From: Dysgonomonas sp. PF1-14
GTDB lineage: Bacteria > Bacteroidota > Bacteroidia > Bacteroidales > Dysgonomonadaceae
Direction: 5' to 3'
Length of the DNA: 64,000 bases
Assembly (NCBI RefSeq): GCF_029892965.1
Contig: NZ_JARXWN010000021.1
Location: 1 to 64,000 of the forward strand
Notes under the pieces: generated by a model
The model's input: the letters and a program-made list of their open reading frames with translations, nothing else
Databases searched by the model: none
What the model was told of the DNA's origin: nothing
Translations under genes and position numbers: made by a program
Shown: in pieces, positions 9,338 to 18,387 of the stretch
Layout of the letters: each line of letters starts with the position of its first letter
Position numbering within the stretch: the stretch's first letter is position 1

Positions 9338-9912
9338 TTACGATTATTAGGGTTACGCCATTCCAGCGATTCCATCATACGTACTATATCTTCTCTGATA
9401 AAAGCCACTACTGGGGCAATAGAATCGGGATCCATTTTCTGGTCGAAATACAAAGAACCTCTGAGAAAACCACTAAGATTATCTGTAATATAAAACTGGA
9501 GAGGCACAGCAACAGAGCCTTTTATATCGTATATAATACCCGAAGTATGCTGTAAGGAATCGGCAAACTGAGATTGGGAAATACCATCGGCTTTCGAGGC
9601 ATGGCTATACGCCAGCTGATAACTATCGTCCAGAGCCTTACTCAATGTATGCCTGTCGACAGGCAGATATGTACAGTATATAACAGCGTTGTATGAGGGA
9701 TAAGAGATATTGAACCAAAAACCGTCCTGACCTGCTTTTGGCACTTCCTCGAGCAAAGTACTTGCAGGGTAGAGAAAGGAGAAGCGGGGATATTCAAATC
9801 TAGCCATTCTCGTCTCCACCCTCTCTATGCGTGGATATCCTGCCGGCTTGGGAGTGTATTCATTACACGACAAGAAGACCAGTATGAATATGAATGGAAA
9901 AAGCTTTCTCAT
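9334..9912 (-). CDS. gldD: GldD-like gliding motility/T9SS lipoprotein
   Basis: 192 residues with a lipoprotein signal (FIFILVFLSC, lipid at Cys16), followed by NEYTPKPAGYPRIE, the typical GldD beginning, and a compact conserved domain. In Flavobacterium GldD is needed for gliding and type IX secretion. ssb lies directly upstream, as in the mutY-ssb-gldE-gldD clusters of other Bacteroidota, but no gldE is present between them here. Confidence 0.75.
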   Translation of the reverse strand: MRKLFPFIFILVFLSCNEYTPKPAGYPRIERVETRMARFEYPRFSFLYPASTLLEEVPKAGQDGFWFNISYPSYNAVIYCTYLPVDRHTLSKALDDSYQLAYSHASKADGISQSQFADSLQHTSGIIYDIKGSVAVPLQFYITDNLSGFLRGSLYFDQKMDPDSIAPVVAFIREDIVRMMESLEWRNPNNRK

Positions 9913-10024
9913 ATATAATATCTAAAAATAAAACAGATTAAAGCAAACAGTATCCTATTTGTATTAATCTGCCTATCTTATTATTAGAATTCTATCGGAA
10001 GAAGGTCACGCCTTCAAGTATTGG

Positions 10025-10474
10025 TTAGAAAGGCAAGTCGTCCTCTTCTGACAGATTACTTTGTGTATTATAATTATTGATGGAATTGTAAGGATCTACA
10101 GCCGGTTGCTGCGCAGGATAGGTTTCTCCTTCTTCGCGCCTGCGGCTACCCAGCAATTCCAGATTATCGGCATATATCTCGTTCACATACCGTTTTACCC
10201 CGTTCGCATCATCGTAGGTACGTGAGCGTATCTTTCCCTCTACATATACCTGTACGCCTTTGCGAACAAATTGCTCTGCCACTTTAGCCAGACCTCTCCA
10301 GCATACAATATTATGCCATTCGGTGCGATCGGGTATCTGTGTTCCATTGGCGGCTGTGTAGCCCCGTTCGGTGGTAGCCAGTGTAAAATTGGCTACGACA
10401 CTTCCATTATCAAAGTATTTTACATCGGGATCTTTTCCTACATTCCCTACTAATATCACTTTATTTATCGACAT
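10025..10474 (-). CDS. ssb: Single-stranded DNA-binding protein
   Basis: 149 residues: OB fold beginning MSINKVILVGNVGKDPDVKYF, with TEWHNIVCWRGLAKVAEQFV and VYVEGKI, a low-complexity linker, and the acidic EEDDLPF tip that recruits partner proteins. Binds ssDNA in replication and repair. TATATTTG at 10507-10514 (minus) is a probable -7 box. Confidence 0.95.
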   Translation of the reverse strand: MSINKVILVGNVGKDPDVKYFDNGSVVANFTLATTERGYTAANGTQIPDRTEWHNIVCWRGLAKVAEQFVRKGVQVYVEGKIRSRTYDDANGVKRYVNEIYADNLELLGSRRREEGETYPAQQPAVDPYNSINNYNTQSNLSEEDDLPF

Positions 10475-10538
10475 AATTTATCTTGTGGTTTTTGCATTAA
10501 TATCCACAAATATAGGAAAAATTTTCACTCTGTAAGAT

Positions 10539-11060
10539 TCAATATTCCTTTTCTTTCTCTTTTCCTATCGAGACCATTTTTTGCAAGAATAATGAATTGG
10601 GTATAACGATCAGTTCCCCCTCTTTTGTGCGTAGGTGAGTATAGAAAGTAAGTATTATTTCTATGGTAGCATCTATTGGCATATCTTTATCCAGAATCTG
10701 TATCTGGTCTCCTATACGGAACGGTGCAGTAAAGAAAATGATAATACCTGCTGTCATATTGCTAAGCAATGACCATTGGGCAAAAAATGCCACTCCGATA
10801 ACGGCAAAGACAGAAGACACCGCTATCAGCATATTCTGAGGGCGCACTCCCCATATTATAGCCAACGTTACGATACATCCGATATTGATAAGGATATTGA
10901 TAATATTAACAACGTGCAAAGTACGGGGCTCGGACTTTAATGTCATCAATCCATACTTTTTCACTATTTTCCCTACTATATATTTGGATGTGGGTGTTAT
11001 GAATATAGTGATCGCTGTAGCAATTACCTGAGGAAGATATTCTTTCATTATATTTATCAT
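10539..11060 (-). CDS. Small MscS-type mechanosensitive channel
   Basis: 173 residues. Three membrane segments (~8-25, 50-68, 75-95), the last one glycine/alanine-rich as in the MscS pore helix, followed by a beta domain start (APFRIGDQIQI..DMPIDATIEIILTFYTHLRTKEGELIVIPNSLF). The C-terminal alpha/beta vestibule is missing, as in minimal members. A second Met at residue 5 is also a possible start. Confidence 0.75.
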   Translation of the reverse strand: MINIMKEYLPQVIATAITIFITPTSKYIVGKIVKKYGLMTLKSEPRTLHVVNIINILINIGCIVTLAIIWGVRPQNMLIAVSSVFAVIGVAFFAQWSLLSNMTAGIIIFFTAPFRIGDQIQILDKDMPIDATIEIILTFYTHLRTKEGELIVIPNSLFLQKMVSIGKEKEKEY

Positions 11061-11331
11061 TATTGATCGGCCCTTAAAAGATAGAGTAAGCGATATGTAA
11101 CCATCCTGATTTGGCTGACACTACATCATATAAAATCGCTTCGGGGCAAAGGTACGCAATATTTTGAGATTTATAAAGAAGGTATATTCTCTTGGAATGT
11201 AATGAAGAATAAAGAAGTTTATCTATATGGCAGTTATAAGTTAACCACAGAAAAGCGTTCTTTGAAATATTATATTTAAGATTTAAAACATTGAGATTTT
11301 TGTAAGATTCGTAAGGTTTTAGTTAAAAACA
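11061..11331. other. Intergenic stretch, no gene seen
   Basis: Between mscS and the terminator of the lipoprotein gene. TACCTTTG on the minus strand (11147-11154) can serve as the -7 box for mscS; nothing else is recognised. Confidence 0.4.
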
Positions 11332-11361
11332 AAAAAAAGACGTAACCAACCGGCTACGTCT
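11332..11361 (-). terminator. Terminator after the lipoprotein gene
   Basis: GACGTA (11355-11360, minus) pairs with TACGTC (11339-11344), followed by at least seven T. Confidence 0.65.
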
Positions 11362-11379
11362 CTAATTATATATTGTTGT

Positions 11380-12195
11380 CTATTTTGCATAATATATCAT
11401 TCCGTAGCCAGAATTCCAGTTACCAAGATATTCTGCTCTATACTTAACTTCCTTATTCTCATCTGTATATGGAACAATATATCTAAACTTAACATATACA
11501 GCAGTCGCTTCGTTACCATCGTACTTAGGAGTATAGCCACGTAAAGCATTAAAATTTCCTACAGAAATGAAAGTATCTCCACTACCGTCACCACTTTCTT
11601 CTTTCTTGATAAAGCGAACGTCTATAATAATTTGGTTGTTGGCAAAGCCTCCTTCTACACCGTCTTTATCGAATTGATTTTCTGCATCGTAATAGAAATA
11701 TACATCAATCTTATCATCTTCTTTCAGGTTTTTCACACTATAACTAAACACCCAATTATCTTTGAAAGCTGCTTCATAAGGAGTAGCGTAGGGGCTATAG
11801 TCCCTTATACTCAGGTTGCTTACATGGATGCTATCACTCTGCACATTTTCAGGCAGATTCTTGTAAGGCTTATAGTTCGTAATAATATTCGATTTAGTCA
11901 ATGCCTTACCATTATTCTGGACATTGATATATTCTGCAGTGTAATAACCAGTTGTACCTTCAGCATTCACCTTGAAACCAATATAATAGCATTGTCCTAC
12001 TTGCAGATTACTCATTTGATCGGAAGGGCCTACTATTCGCCCTATCTCAGTAGAGGCATATTTTACTCCATCCTCCTGATCAATATATGCAAAGGCTGTT
12101 CCTTCACGAGAATTATCACCATCCCCCAAACAGGATGACATCAATACAGCAACGAATAAAGCGCCGCTAAAAAGCTTTAATAGAGATACTTTCAT
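11380..12195 (-). CDS. Lipoprotein of unknown function
   Basis: 271 residues with an SPII signal (LFVAVLMSSC, lipid at Cys22) followed by the acidic LGDGDN stretch, which may act as a surface-export signal in Bacteroidota. The rest is a beta-rich domain (many Tyr/Val strands, ending GYGMIYYAK) without a family I recognise; NigD-like lipoproteins are a possible comparison. It lies 28 bp after the barrel gene paired with the ECF sigma factor, so it may belong to that operon. Confidence 0.65.
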   Translation of the reverse strand: MKVSLLKLFSGALFVAVLMSSCLGDGDNSREGTAFAYIDQEDGVKYASTEIGRIVGPSDQMSNLQVGQCYYIGFKVNAEGTTGYYTAEYINVQNNGKALTKSNIITNYKPYKNLPENVQSDSIHVSNLSIRDYSPYATPYEAAFKDNWVFSYSVKNLKEDDKIDVYFYYDAENQFDKDGVEGGFANNQIIIDVRFIKKEESGDGSGDTFISVGNFNALRGYTPKYDGNEATAVYVKFRYIVPYTDENKEVKYRAEYLGNWNSGYGMIYYAK

Positions 12196-12222
12196 ATTTA
12201 AAAGTTATTTATAAAGAAAAAA

Positions 12223-13482
12223 TTAAAAATCAAACTTCACACCCAGATTCAGGTTCAACTGCGTCTTCTTGTCAGAATATATAGTTCTGTACTCATTACC
12301 GGCATTAAAGTAATAGGCACCTCCTATTGTTCCATAAAGATACATTTTTTTATACAAAGGATATGATATTCCCAGATTCGCATGTGTAGAAAACTGCAAA
12401 TTGGATTGCTTAATAGACTGGTCTATATAATATGGCTCTGTATAATAAAGAGTGTGCCCCAACTGTGTGTCCGAGATATCGGATATAGAGAAGTTCATAT
12501 CACTCTTATACCTTCCGTTGATATCTTTTTGTACCATACCGCCCACTGACAGGTACAGTTTAGCCTTGCCTAACTGATAGAACGTATAATTTAACGATAA
12601 TGGTATACCCAGATAATCAAAAGTTTGGGTTTCATTAAGATTAAATACGCTATTCGATGTTATTTTCGAAGACAGACGGGTATAAACCAGTCCTGTTTCG
12701 ACAGACAAACGTGAGTTCAATTGCTTGCCTACAGTTATTCCGAAAGAAACAGGTTGCTTATGCTGCAATTTATAATCACTATTTTCTCGTTTTAGTTCTT
12801 TCAGTAGCATCTCACTTCTTTCTGTACGCGAGAATAGTATATCTCCACCTTTCTGACTGAAATTCTCCGAGAACAGGTTTGCATCAGCTTTTACACCTAA
12901 GAAGAATCCCTTTGATGAAGACTTCGGCAACATTAGTGTATTTTCAGCAAGTAACGGTTCATCCGCTATTACAGGTTTTGGTTCTTCTTTGATCTCTTCC
13001 TCCTCTACAGGCGAAGCGACCTCTTCTACAATCTCAGAAACAATGTCTACTTCCGGTTGTGGTTGCGGCTCCTGTACTTTCTTTGGCACTGCTTTTACTG
13101 CCAATGGAGCAATATAAGGTTCTACCACTACCGTAGTATCTGCAACCTCCTCTACAGGTGATGGTTTTACTTCTTCTGTTACTATCGTTTTCACTTCGTC
13201 CACTTTAGGTTCTCCGCTTGGTATTAATAATACACCGGTAGCTACAGCAGCTGCTAATCCGGCAGCAACGGCTATCGTCTTCAATATAGATGATTTTGCT
13301 GTCGAAGAAGCTGCATGGGTGGATGAAGAATTTGCAGACGATGAAGCAGAATCAGCAGCTGGTACCGGCTGACTCGACAAAAGCTGATCTAGCCCGCCCC
13401 ATACAGCAGCAGGTACTTCCGGCTCAAAACTTCCTAGTTTTGAGGAGAATAGATCCTTTATTTTGTCATGTTCCACTTCCAT
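12223..13482 (-). CDS. Outer-membrane barrel protein with N-terminal cytoplasmic domain and inner-membrane helix
   Basis: 419 residues. Order: a short acidic N-terminal domain (HDKIKDLFSSKLGSFEPEVPAAVW..L) resembling those that accompany ECF sigma factors; a Ser/Ala-rich linker; one membrane helix at ~65-85 (TIAVAAGLAAAVATGVLLI); a Pro/Glu/Val-rich periplasmic linker to ~185; and a C-terminal ~220-residue beta-barrel of PorT/OmpW size ending in NLNLGVKFDF. There is no signal peptide. The gene starts 5 bp after the sigma-factor stop. I infer a one-protein link from the outer membrane to the sigma factor. Confidence 0.7.
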   Translation of the reverse strand: MEVEHDKIKDLFSSKLGSFEPEVPAAVWGGLDQLLSSQPVPAADSASSSANSSSTHAASSTAKSSILKTIAVAAGLAAAVATGVLLIPSGEPKVDEVKTIVTEEVKPSPVEEVADTTVVVEPYIAPLAVKAVPKKVQEPQPQPEVDIVSEIVEEVASPVEEEEIKEEPKPVIADEPLLAENTLMLPKSSSKGFFLGVKADANLFSENFSQKGGDILFSRTERSEMLLKELKRENSDYKLQHKQPVSFGITVGKQLNSRLSVETGLVYTRLSSKITSNSVFNLNETQTFDYLGIPLSLNYTFYQLGKAKLYLSVGGMVQKDINGRYKSDMNFSISDISDTQLGHTLYYTEPYYIDQSIKQSNLQFSTHANLGISYPLYKKMYLYGTIGGAYYFNAGNEYRTIYSDKKTQLNLNLGVKFDF

Positions 13483-13487
13483 CTTAC

Positions 13488-14051
13488 TTACGATCTCTCT
13501 TTTATATATTGTCTTACTTTCTCCTGTAATATTTGCCTGGCTCTCACATATTGTGAACGTGATGTGCCTTCACTGATTCCCAGCATATCGGCTATTTCTT
13601 TATGCGAATAATCTTCTATTGCGTATAGGTTGAAAACTGTAGAATATCCCCGAGGTAGTTCTTGTACCATTTTCAGTAATTCGGTCTCCGATATTTTATA
13701 CATCGCATCCTCCTCTGTGGAATCATCTACCACATCAGGAAGATCCTGTACATCGTCCGCAGTCTGAATTATTGATTTTTTCTTTCTTAAGTTTTCTAAA
13801 GCCAAGTTAATAAAAATGCGCTTCAACCATCCTTCGAAGGAGCCTCTATCCTGAAATGAATCGATATTGGCAAATACCTTCATGAATCCGTCCTGCAACA
13901 AATCTTGAGCGGAATCTGCATCGGAACTATAGCGTAAGCAAATGCTATACATCTTACGAGCATACCCCTCGTATAGCATTTTTTGAGCTTCCCGCTTTTG
14001 TTCCTTACAGCCTGCTATTATTTGCAGTTCATTCATATGGTCAAGCTTCAT
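13488..14051 (-). CDS. ECF-type RNA polymerase sigma factor
   Basis: 187 residues: region 2 (YARKMYSICLRYSSDADSAQDLLQDGFMKVFANIDSF split over two helices, with FEGWLKRIFINLALENLRKK) and region 4 (LPRGYSTVFNLYAIEDYSHKEIADMLGISEGTSRSQ). There is no region 1.1 or 3. It is co-transcribed with the barrel protein immediately downstream (5-bp gap), the likely regulator of its activity. A second Met (residue 6, 14036) is an alternative start. Confidence 0.9.
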   Translation of the reverse strand: MKLDHMNELQIIAGCKEQKREAQKMLYEGYARKMYSICLRYSSDADSAQDLLQDGFMKVFANIDSFQDRGSFEGWLKRIFINLALENLRKKKSIIQTADDVQDLPDVVDDSTEEDAMYKISETELLKMVQELPRGYSTVFNLYAIEDYSHKEIADMLGISEGTSRSQYVRARQILQEKVRQYIKERS

Positions 14052-14166
14052 TTAAAAGATGCAAAATTTGTAGAAATGTTGCATGCATCTGTGAATAATT
14101 TCATCAACTATTACCTTTTTTAATAATTAACGAAATCGTATCTTTTATATCTTTTGTCTAAATAAA

Positions 14167-14586
14167 TTATTCTGGCTTCTGGGTAAAAAGGACCATCTTA
14201 ACTTTCAGTTTATTACCTATATCTATTATATCAACGACATTTTGCAACGACAAAGACTTATCCGCCTGCAACAAAACGTTCATTTCAACATTGGGATTTA
14301 CATTTTTCTCATTCTCCAACGTAGTAGATAAAGCTGCTTCAATCTGATCCTTTGTTACTTCCTTATCATTAATATAATACCTTAAATCCCGAGTTATTAT
14401 CAAGTTGATATTCTTCTTTGTAACAACTTTCTCGGAGGTGGCTGCATTGGGCAACAAAACTCTGATTGCAGCCGGAGTTACCATAGTGGATATAATAAGA
14501 AAAAACAATAAGAGGAAGAACATGATATCATTGAGCGAAGCTGTATAAACTTCGGCCGTTCTGGTTTTCCTGCGTTCTATTTTCAT
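14167..14586 (-). CDS. exbD: ExbD/TolR-family biopolymer transport protein
   Basis: 139 residues with one N-terminal membrane helix (ASLNDIMFFLLLFFLIISTM) whose Asp is the conserved proton-relay residue, followed by the periplasmic ExbD domain (RDLRYYINDKEVTKDQIEAAL..VLLQADKS). Works with the ExbB-like protein encoded 34 bp upstream to power TonB- or Tol-type transport. Only one ExbD is seen here, whereas many Bacteroidota carry two. Confidence 0.85.
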   Translation of the reverse strand: MKIERRKTRTAEVYTASLNDIMFFLLLFFLIISTMVTPAAIRVLLPNAATSEKVVTKKNINLIITRDLRYYINDKEVTKDQIEAALSTTLENEKNVNPNVEMNVLLQADKSLSLQNVVDIIDIGNKLKVKMVLFTQKPE

Positions 14587-14620
14587 ATTTATCCTTTCCT
14601 TTTCCGATTAGATATATAAA

Positions 14621-15328
14621 TCAGGCCTCTACTGAGCCTCTCTTAAAGGCTCTTATAGCCTTCAATACTTCATTTGATTCCCTGTCTATATTTACAACGG
14701 TCTTATCAATGCGCCCGTTCAGAATATAATATCCTGCATAGGCAATGATACCTACAAGCAAACCTGCTCCCGAACATATCATTTTCTGATAAAGACCTGT
14801 AGAAATAGTATCTATCGCCAGATCGTTAGTCCTGGCAATATCGTAGAATATCTTTATCACTCCGAATATCGTTCCTAAGAACCCCAACATGGGTGCTATA
14901 GAAGCAGTAATACCAAGCCAGTTCATTTGATTTTCGAGAGTGCTAACCTGCTGACGGGCTTCGACCTCCATCGCTTCCTGTATCTCGTTATCGTCTCTTT
15001 CAAACTCTTTCAATCCGGCAGCAATCACTTTTGCAGAGGCATAAGGACGTTCTACACAGAACTTCAAAGCCTTATCTATTTTGCCTTCATGAACTAATTC
15101 TATAACACGAGATAACCACACAGAATCCTTTTTCCCCAAGCGATTGATTACAAGCCATTTGTTAATTATAACGTAGATCGCTAATAAGGACAGAAGAAAG
15201 ATAGGCAGCAAAATCCACCCTCCTTTCATTACAAGACTCAAATAGCTCTCCTCCGGAGCTGTCTGAACCACTTGCTCTGTCATTTCAACAACCGGATTCG
15301 CAGCTTGAAGTAAGACAAATAGATCCAT
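14621..15328 (-). CDS. exbB: MotA/TolQ/ExbB proton channel protein
   Basis: 235 residues from the ATG at 15328; the upstream in-frame start is TTG and less likely. Three membrane helices (GWILLPIFLLSLLAIYVII; WLGITASIAPMLGFLGTIFG; GLYQKMICSGAGLLVGIIAYAG) and the conserved polar residues of helices 2 and 3 fit ExbB/TolQ. Forms the channel with ExbD. Confidence 0.87.
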   Translation of the reverse strand: MDLFVLLQAANPVVEMTEQVVQTAPEESYLSLVMKGGWILLPIFLLSLLAIYVIINKWLVINRLGKKDSVWLSRVIELVHEGKIDKALKFCVERPYASAKVIAAGLKEFERDDNEIQEAMEVEARQQVSTLENQMNWLGITASIAPMLGFLGTIFGVIKIFYDIARTNDLAIDTISTGLYQKMICSGAGLLVGIIAYAGYYILNGRIDKTVVNIDRESNEVLKAIRAFKRGSVEA

Positions 15329-15418
15329 AGATATTATTCTGTGTTTTATATATGACAAATTCGATGAAAAAGCAAAGATAACCCTTCCATCGAATTTATA
15401 TTTACTATTTAATATTCT

Positions 15419-16843
15419 TTAATATATACCAAAACTCACTTTATTTATATACTCGAAGAAACAGCTGGCAACGCCGATTACAAATATCCCTGCCATTGAC
15501 AGTACCAGCGAAACTTTCAGGTAGCTATCTGTTGTAACAGTTTCAATAGGTGAATTGTTCTTGTTTATAAACATTGCTTTTACTACAAGTAAATAATAAT
15601 ACAAAGCGATAACTGTATTCAGGAACGCAAGGAACACTAACAATACCTGATTTTGCTGCATGGCTGCTGTAAAGACAAACAACTTGCTGAAGAATCCTGC
15701 TGCAAAAGGAATACCTCCCAGTGAGAATACTGCAATCATCATAGCCAATGCCAGTTTTGGATTTGTTTTGTACAATCCGTTATAGTCATCCATGCTTACT
15801 TTTCCGGTTCTGTCCTCGATAGCCGAGATAACCCCGAAAGCTGCCATATTGGAGAACACATAAACGAAAATATAAAATATGGTAGCTGCCATACCCAACT
15901 GGGTTCCGGTGAATACACTCAGCATTATGTAACCTGCCTGCGATATAGAAGAGAAAGCGAAGAATCGCTTCATATTCTTCTGACGAAGGGCGAATAAGTT
16001 ACCCACTGTGATGGTAACAAGGATAACAATCCAGATGATATTCTGCCATGTCTGCTCCAATACAGGAAATACTTTGTATAGAATAGCCATAAGCGCAAAT
16101 ACTGCTGCACCTTTAGATATTGTAGACAAGTAAAGCGTTACGGTAGTAGGCGCACCCTGATAAGTATCGGGAGCCCATAAGTGGAACGGCACAAGTGATA
16201 TTTTAAAGAACAAGCCGCTCATAACAAATATCATTGCCATGATAACCAGCGGAGTAGAATAAATGCTTGTTGCTATATCTGCATAGTACAATGTACCACA
16301 AGCCCCGTATAGGAACGAAAGCCCGAAGAGCATAATACCTGACGAGAAGATAGCATTGAATATATATTTTGCTCCTGCTTCGGCAGATTCGTGCCTGTAT
16401 TTATCGAATGCAACCAATGCTGCGATAGGCAACGATGCTGTTTCGAGACCGATGTAGAATAACAGGAAGTTTCCTGATGAGATCATCAGATACATACCCA
16501 ATAATGTAAGTGTAGTCAGCATGAAGAACTCACCTCTCTTCAAAATCGTATCAGGCCTGTTCAACCATACATTTCCCTGAAGCATGATAAGGAATGTTCC
16601 TATATTCAACACATTCTTTATTGTAAGATAGGCAGGACCGGTAACATACATACCTGCAAAGGAGGTGCCATTATCCTTAAAGAAGAAACACACGATTGTA
16701 TGTATCAGGAATAAAGTACAGGCTACCGGAAAATAATATTTCTTTGCGTTGTCTGAAGCAAACAGATCATAGAAAATAAGTAGGAGAAACACTACGATGA
16801 GTGATAACTCATGCTTCATCAACAAATAATTACTCAAATCCAT
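15419..16843 (-). CDS. nuoN: NADH-quinone oxidoreductase subunit N
   Basis: 474 residues, about 14 membrane helices. Characteristic antiporter-like motifs: EFFMLTTLTLLGMYLMISSG, LLFYIGLETASLP (conserved Glu of helix 5) and FHLWAPDTYQGAPT. It is the last gene of the nuo operon and a proton-pumping module of complex I in the inner membrane. Confidence 0.95.
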   Translation of the reverse strand: MDLSNYLLMKHELSLIVVFLLLIFYDLFASDNAKKYYFPVACTLFLIHTIVCFFFKDNGTSFAGMYVTGPAYLTIKNVLNIGTFLIMLQGNVWLNRPDTILKRGEFFMLTTLTLLGMYLMISSGNFLLFYIGLETASLPIAALVAFDKYRHESAEAGAKYIFNAIFSSGIMLFGLSFLYGACGTLYYADIATSIYSTPLVIMAMIFVMSGLFFKISLVPFHLWAPDTYQGAPTTVTLYLSTISKGAAVFALMAILYKVFPVLEQTWQNIIWIVILVTITVGNLFALRQKNMKRFFAFSSISQAGYIMLSVFTGTQLGMAATIFYIFVYVFSNMAAFGVISAIEDRTGKVSMDDYNGLYKTNPKLALAMMIAVFSLGGIPFAAGFFSKLFVFTAAMQQNQVLLVFLAFLNTVIALYYYLLVVKAMFINKNNSPIETVTTDSYLKVSLVLSMAGIFVIGVASCFFEYINKVSFGIY

Positions 16844-16885
16844 CTTTATATCTTAATATTATAACGTTTTCTATCTTATTCTTTC

Positions 16886-18364
16886 TTATTTCATATATGC
16901 TAGACTAGCACTGATCAAATCAGATATCCATCCCGGGAATAGTCCCATTCCGGCAACACAGATAATCAATCCCACTGTAGCTATCTTTTCGTGCCATACA
17001 GCATCGGTCAATTCCAGATGATGTTCATCCTGAACAGGTCCGTACAATATTTTTCCTACCACTTTGAGTATATAAACCGCTGTTACCACAATCGAAGATA
17101 TGGCTACAATAGTAAATACTCGGTGGAACATATCGTTGTGAGCAAATGCTCCCACAAATATCGTCATTTCGGCTACGAATCCACTCAAACCCGGAAGACC
17201 AAGAGAAGCCAAACCGGCAATCACATAACATACGCTCAAGAATGGCATAATCTTCATTAAGCCTCCCATCTCTCGAATATCACGCGTGTGCGTACGTCCG
17301 TATATCATACCGATAAGAGCAAAGAAAAGAGCCGTCATCAATCCATGCGACAACATCTGCATCACAGCACCGGTCATAGCCGTCTGATTCATCATTAGTA
17401 TGGCGAACAATACAAGCCCGCAGTGACTAACAGATGAATAAGCATTGATATATTTCAGGTCGGTCTGCGAAATAGCTCCTAAAGCTCCGTAAATAACACT
17501 GATACCTGTAAGGATAATAAATATCCACGCCAACTCGTCCGCAGCTTCCGGCATCAGGCGCATTGCCACGCGGAAACAGCCATATCCTCCCAGTTTCATC
17601 AATACTCCTGCATGAAGCATGGATACTGCTGTAGGTGCCGAAGCGTGACCGTCAGGCGACCAAGTATGGAATGGGAAGAGAGCTCCCAGTACACCAAATC
17701 CGACAAACGTAAGCGGGAATATCCAGTATTGGGCAGAAACAGGGATAGCCCCGTTTTGCGCAATTTCCATTATATTCCATGTATATTCTCCTGTAAGCGA
17801 TGAATTAAAGTAGATACCCAGTATTCCAACAAATAGGAATGCCGAACCACCCATCAGCATCAGCGTCAGTTTCATTGCAGAATATTCTTTGCGGCCTGTT
17901 CCCCATAGCCCGATAAGCAGATACATCGGTATCAGTGCTATCTCGTAGAAGAAGAACATGGTGAACAAGTCGAGTGAAATAAAGAACCCGTACACCCCTA
18001 TGGAAAGGAAGGTAAGCCACATGAAAAAATCTCTAGGCAACGGATCCATATTCCATGAGGCAAATGTCCCTGTAAATATAATAATGGCAGTCAGCAAGAT
18101 CATCAGAACGGAAATTCCATCTACCCCGATCGCATAACTAATGTTAAGACTTTCGAACCATGTATGACTTTGGTACAGTAACATCTCTGATGTATCGCCG
18201 CTTGCACGCATGTCGTAAAACATGTAAAGCAATACTAAGGCTAATGCCATCTCTATAACAGCTCCTACAACTCCTACCAAACGTACTTGTTTGATGTCGC
18301 GGCAAAAAAGAAAGAACAGCAACATCACAACAGGAACTACGATAAATAATGAAAGAATATTCAT
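16886..18364 (-). CDS. nuoM: NADH-quinone oxidoreductase subunit M
   Basis: 492 residues with ~14 membrane helices; motifs YAIGVDGISVLMILLTA, FFFYEIALIPMYLLIG and PFHTWSPDGHASAPTAVSMLHAG define NuoM. It lies 42 bp upstream of nuoN, and its start is 23 bp after the nuoL stop. Confidence 0.95.
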   Translation of the reverse strand: MNILSLFIVVPVVMLLFFLFCRDIKQVRLVGVVGAVIEMALALVLLYMFYDMRASGDTSEMLLYQSHTWFESLNISYAIGVDGISVLMILLTAIIIFTGTFASWNMDPLPRDFFMWLTFLSIGVYGFFISLDLFTMFFFYEIALIPMYLLIGLWGTGRKEYSAMKLTLMLMGGSAFLFVGILGIYFNSSLTGEYTWNIMEIAQNGAIPVSAQYWIFPLTFVGFGVLGALFPFHTWSPDGHASAPTAVSMLHAGVLMKLGGYGCFRVAMRLMPEAADELAWIFIILTGISVIYGALGAISQTDLKYINAYSSVSHCGLVLFAILMMNQTAMTGAVMQMLSHGLMTALFFALIGMIYGRTHTRDIREMGGLMKIMPFLSVCYVIAGLASLGLPGLSGFVAEMTIFVGAFAHNDMFHRVFTIVAISSIVVTAVYILKVVGKILYGPVQDEHHLELTDAVWHEKIATVGLIICVAGMGLFPGWISDLISASLAYMK

Positions 18365-18387
18365 CTTTTTATATTTTAATCTATATC

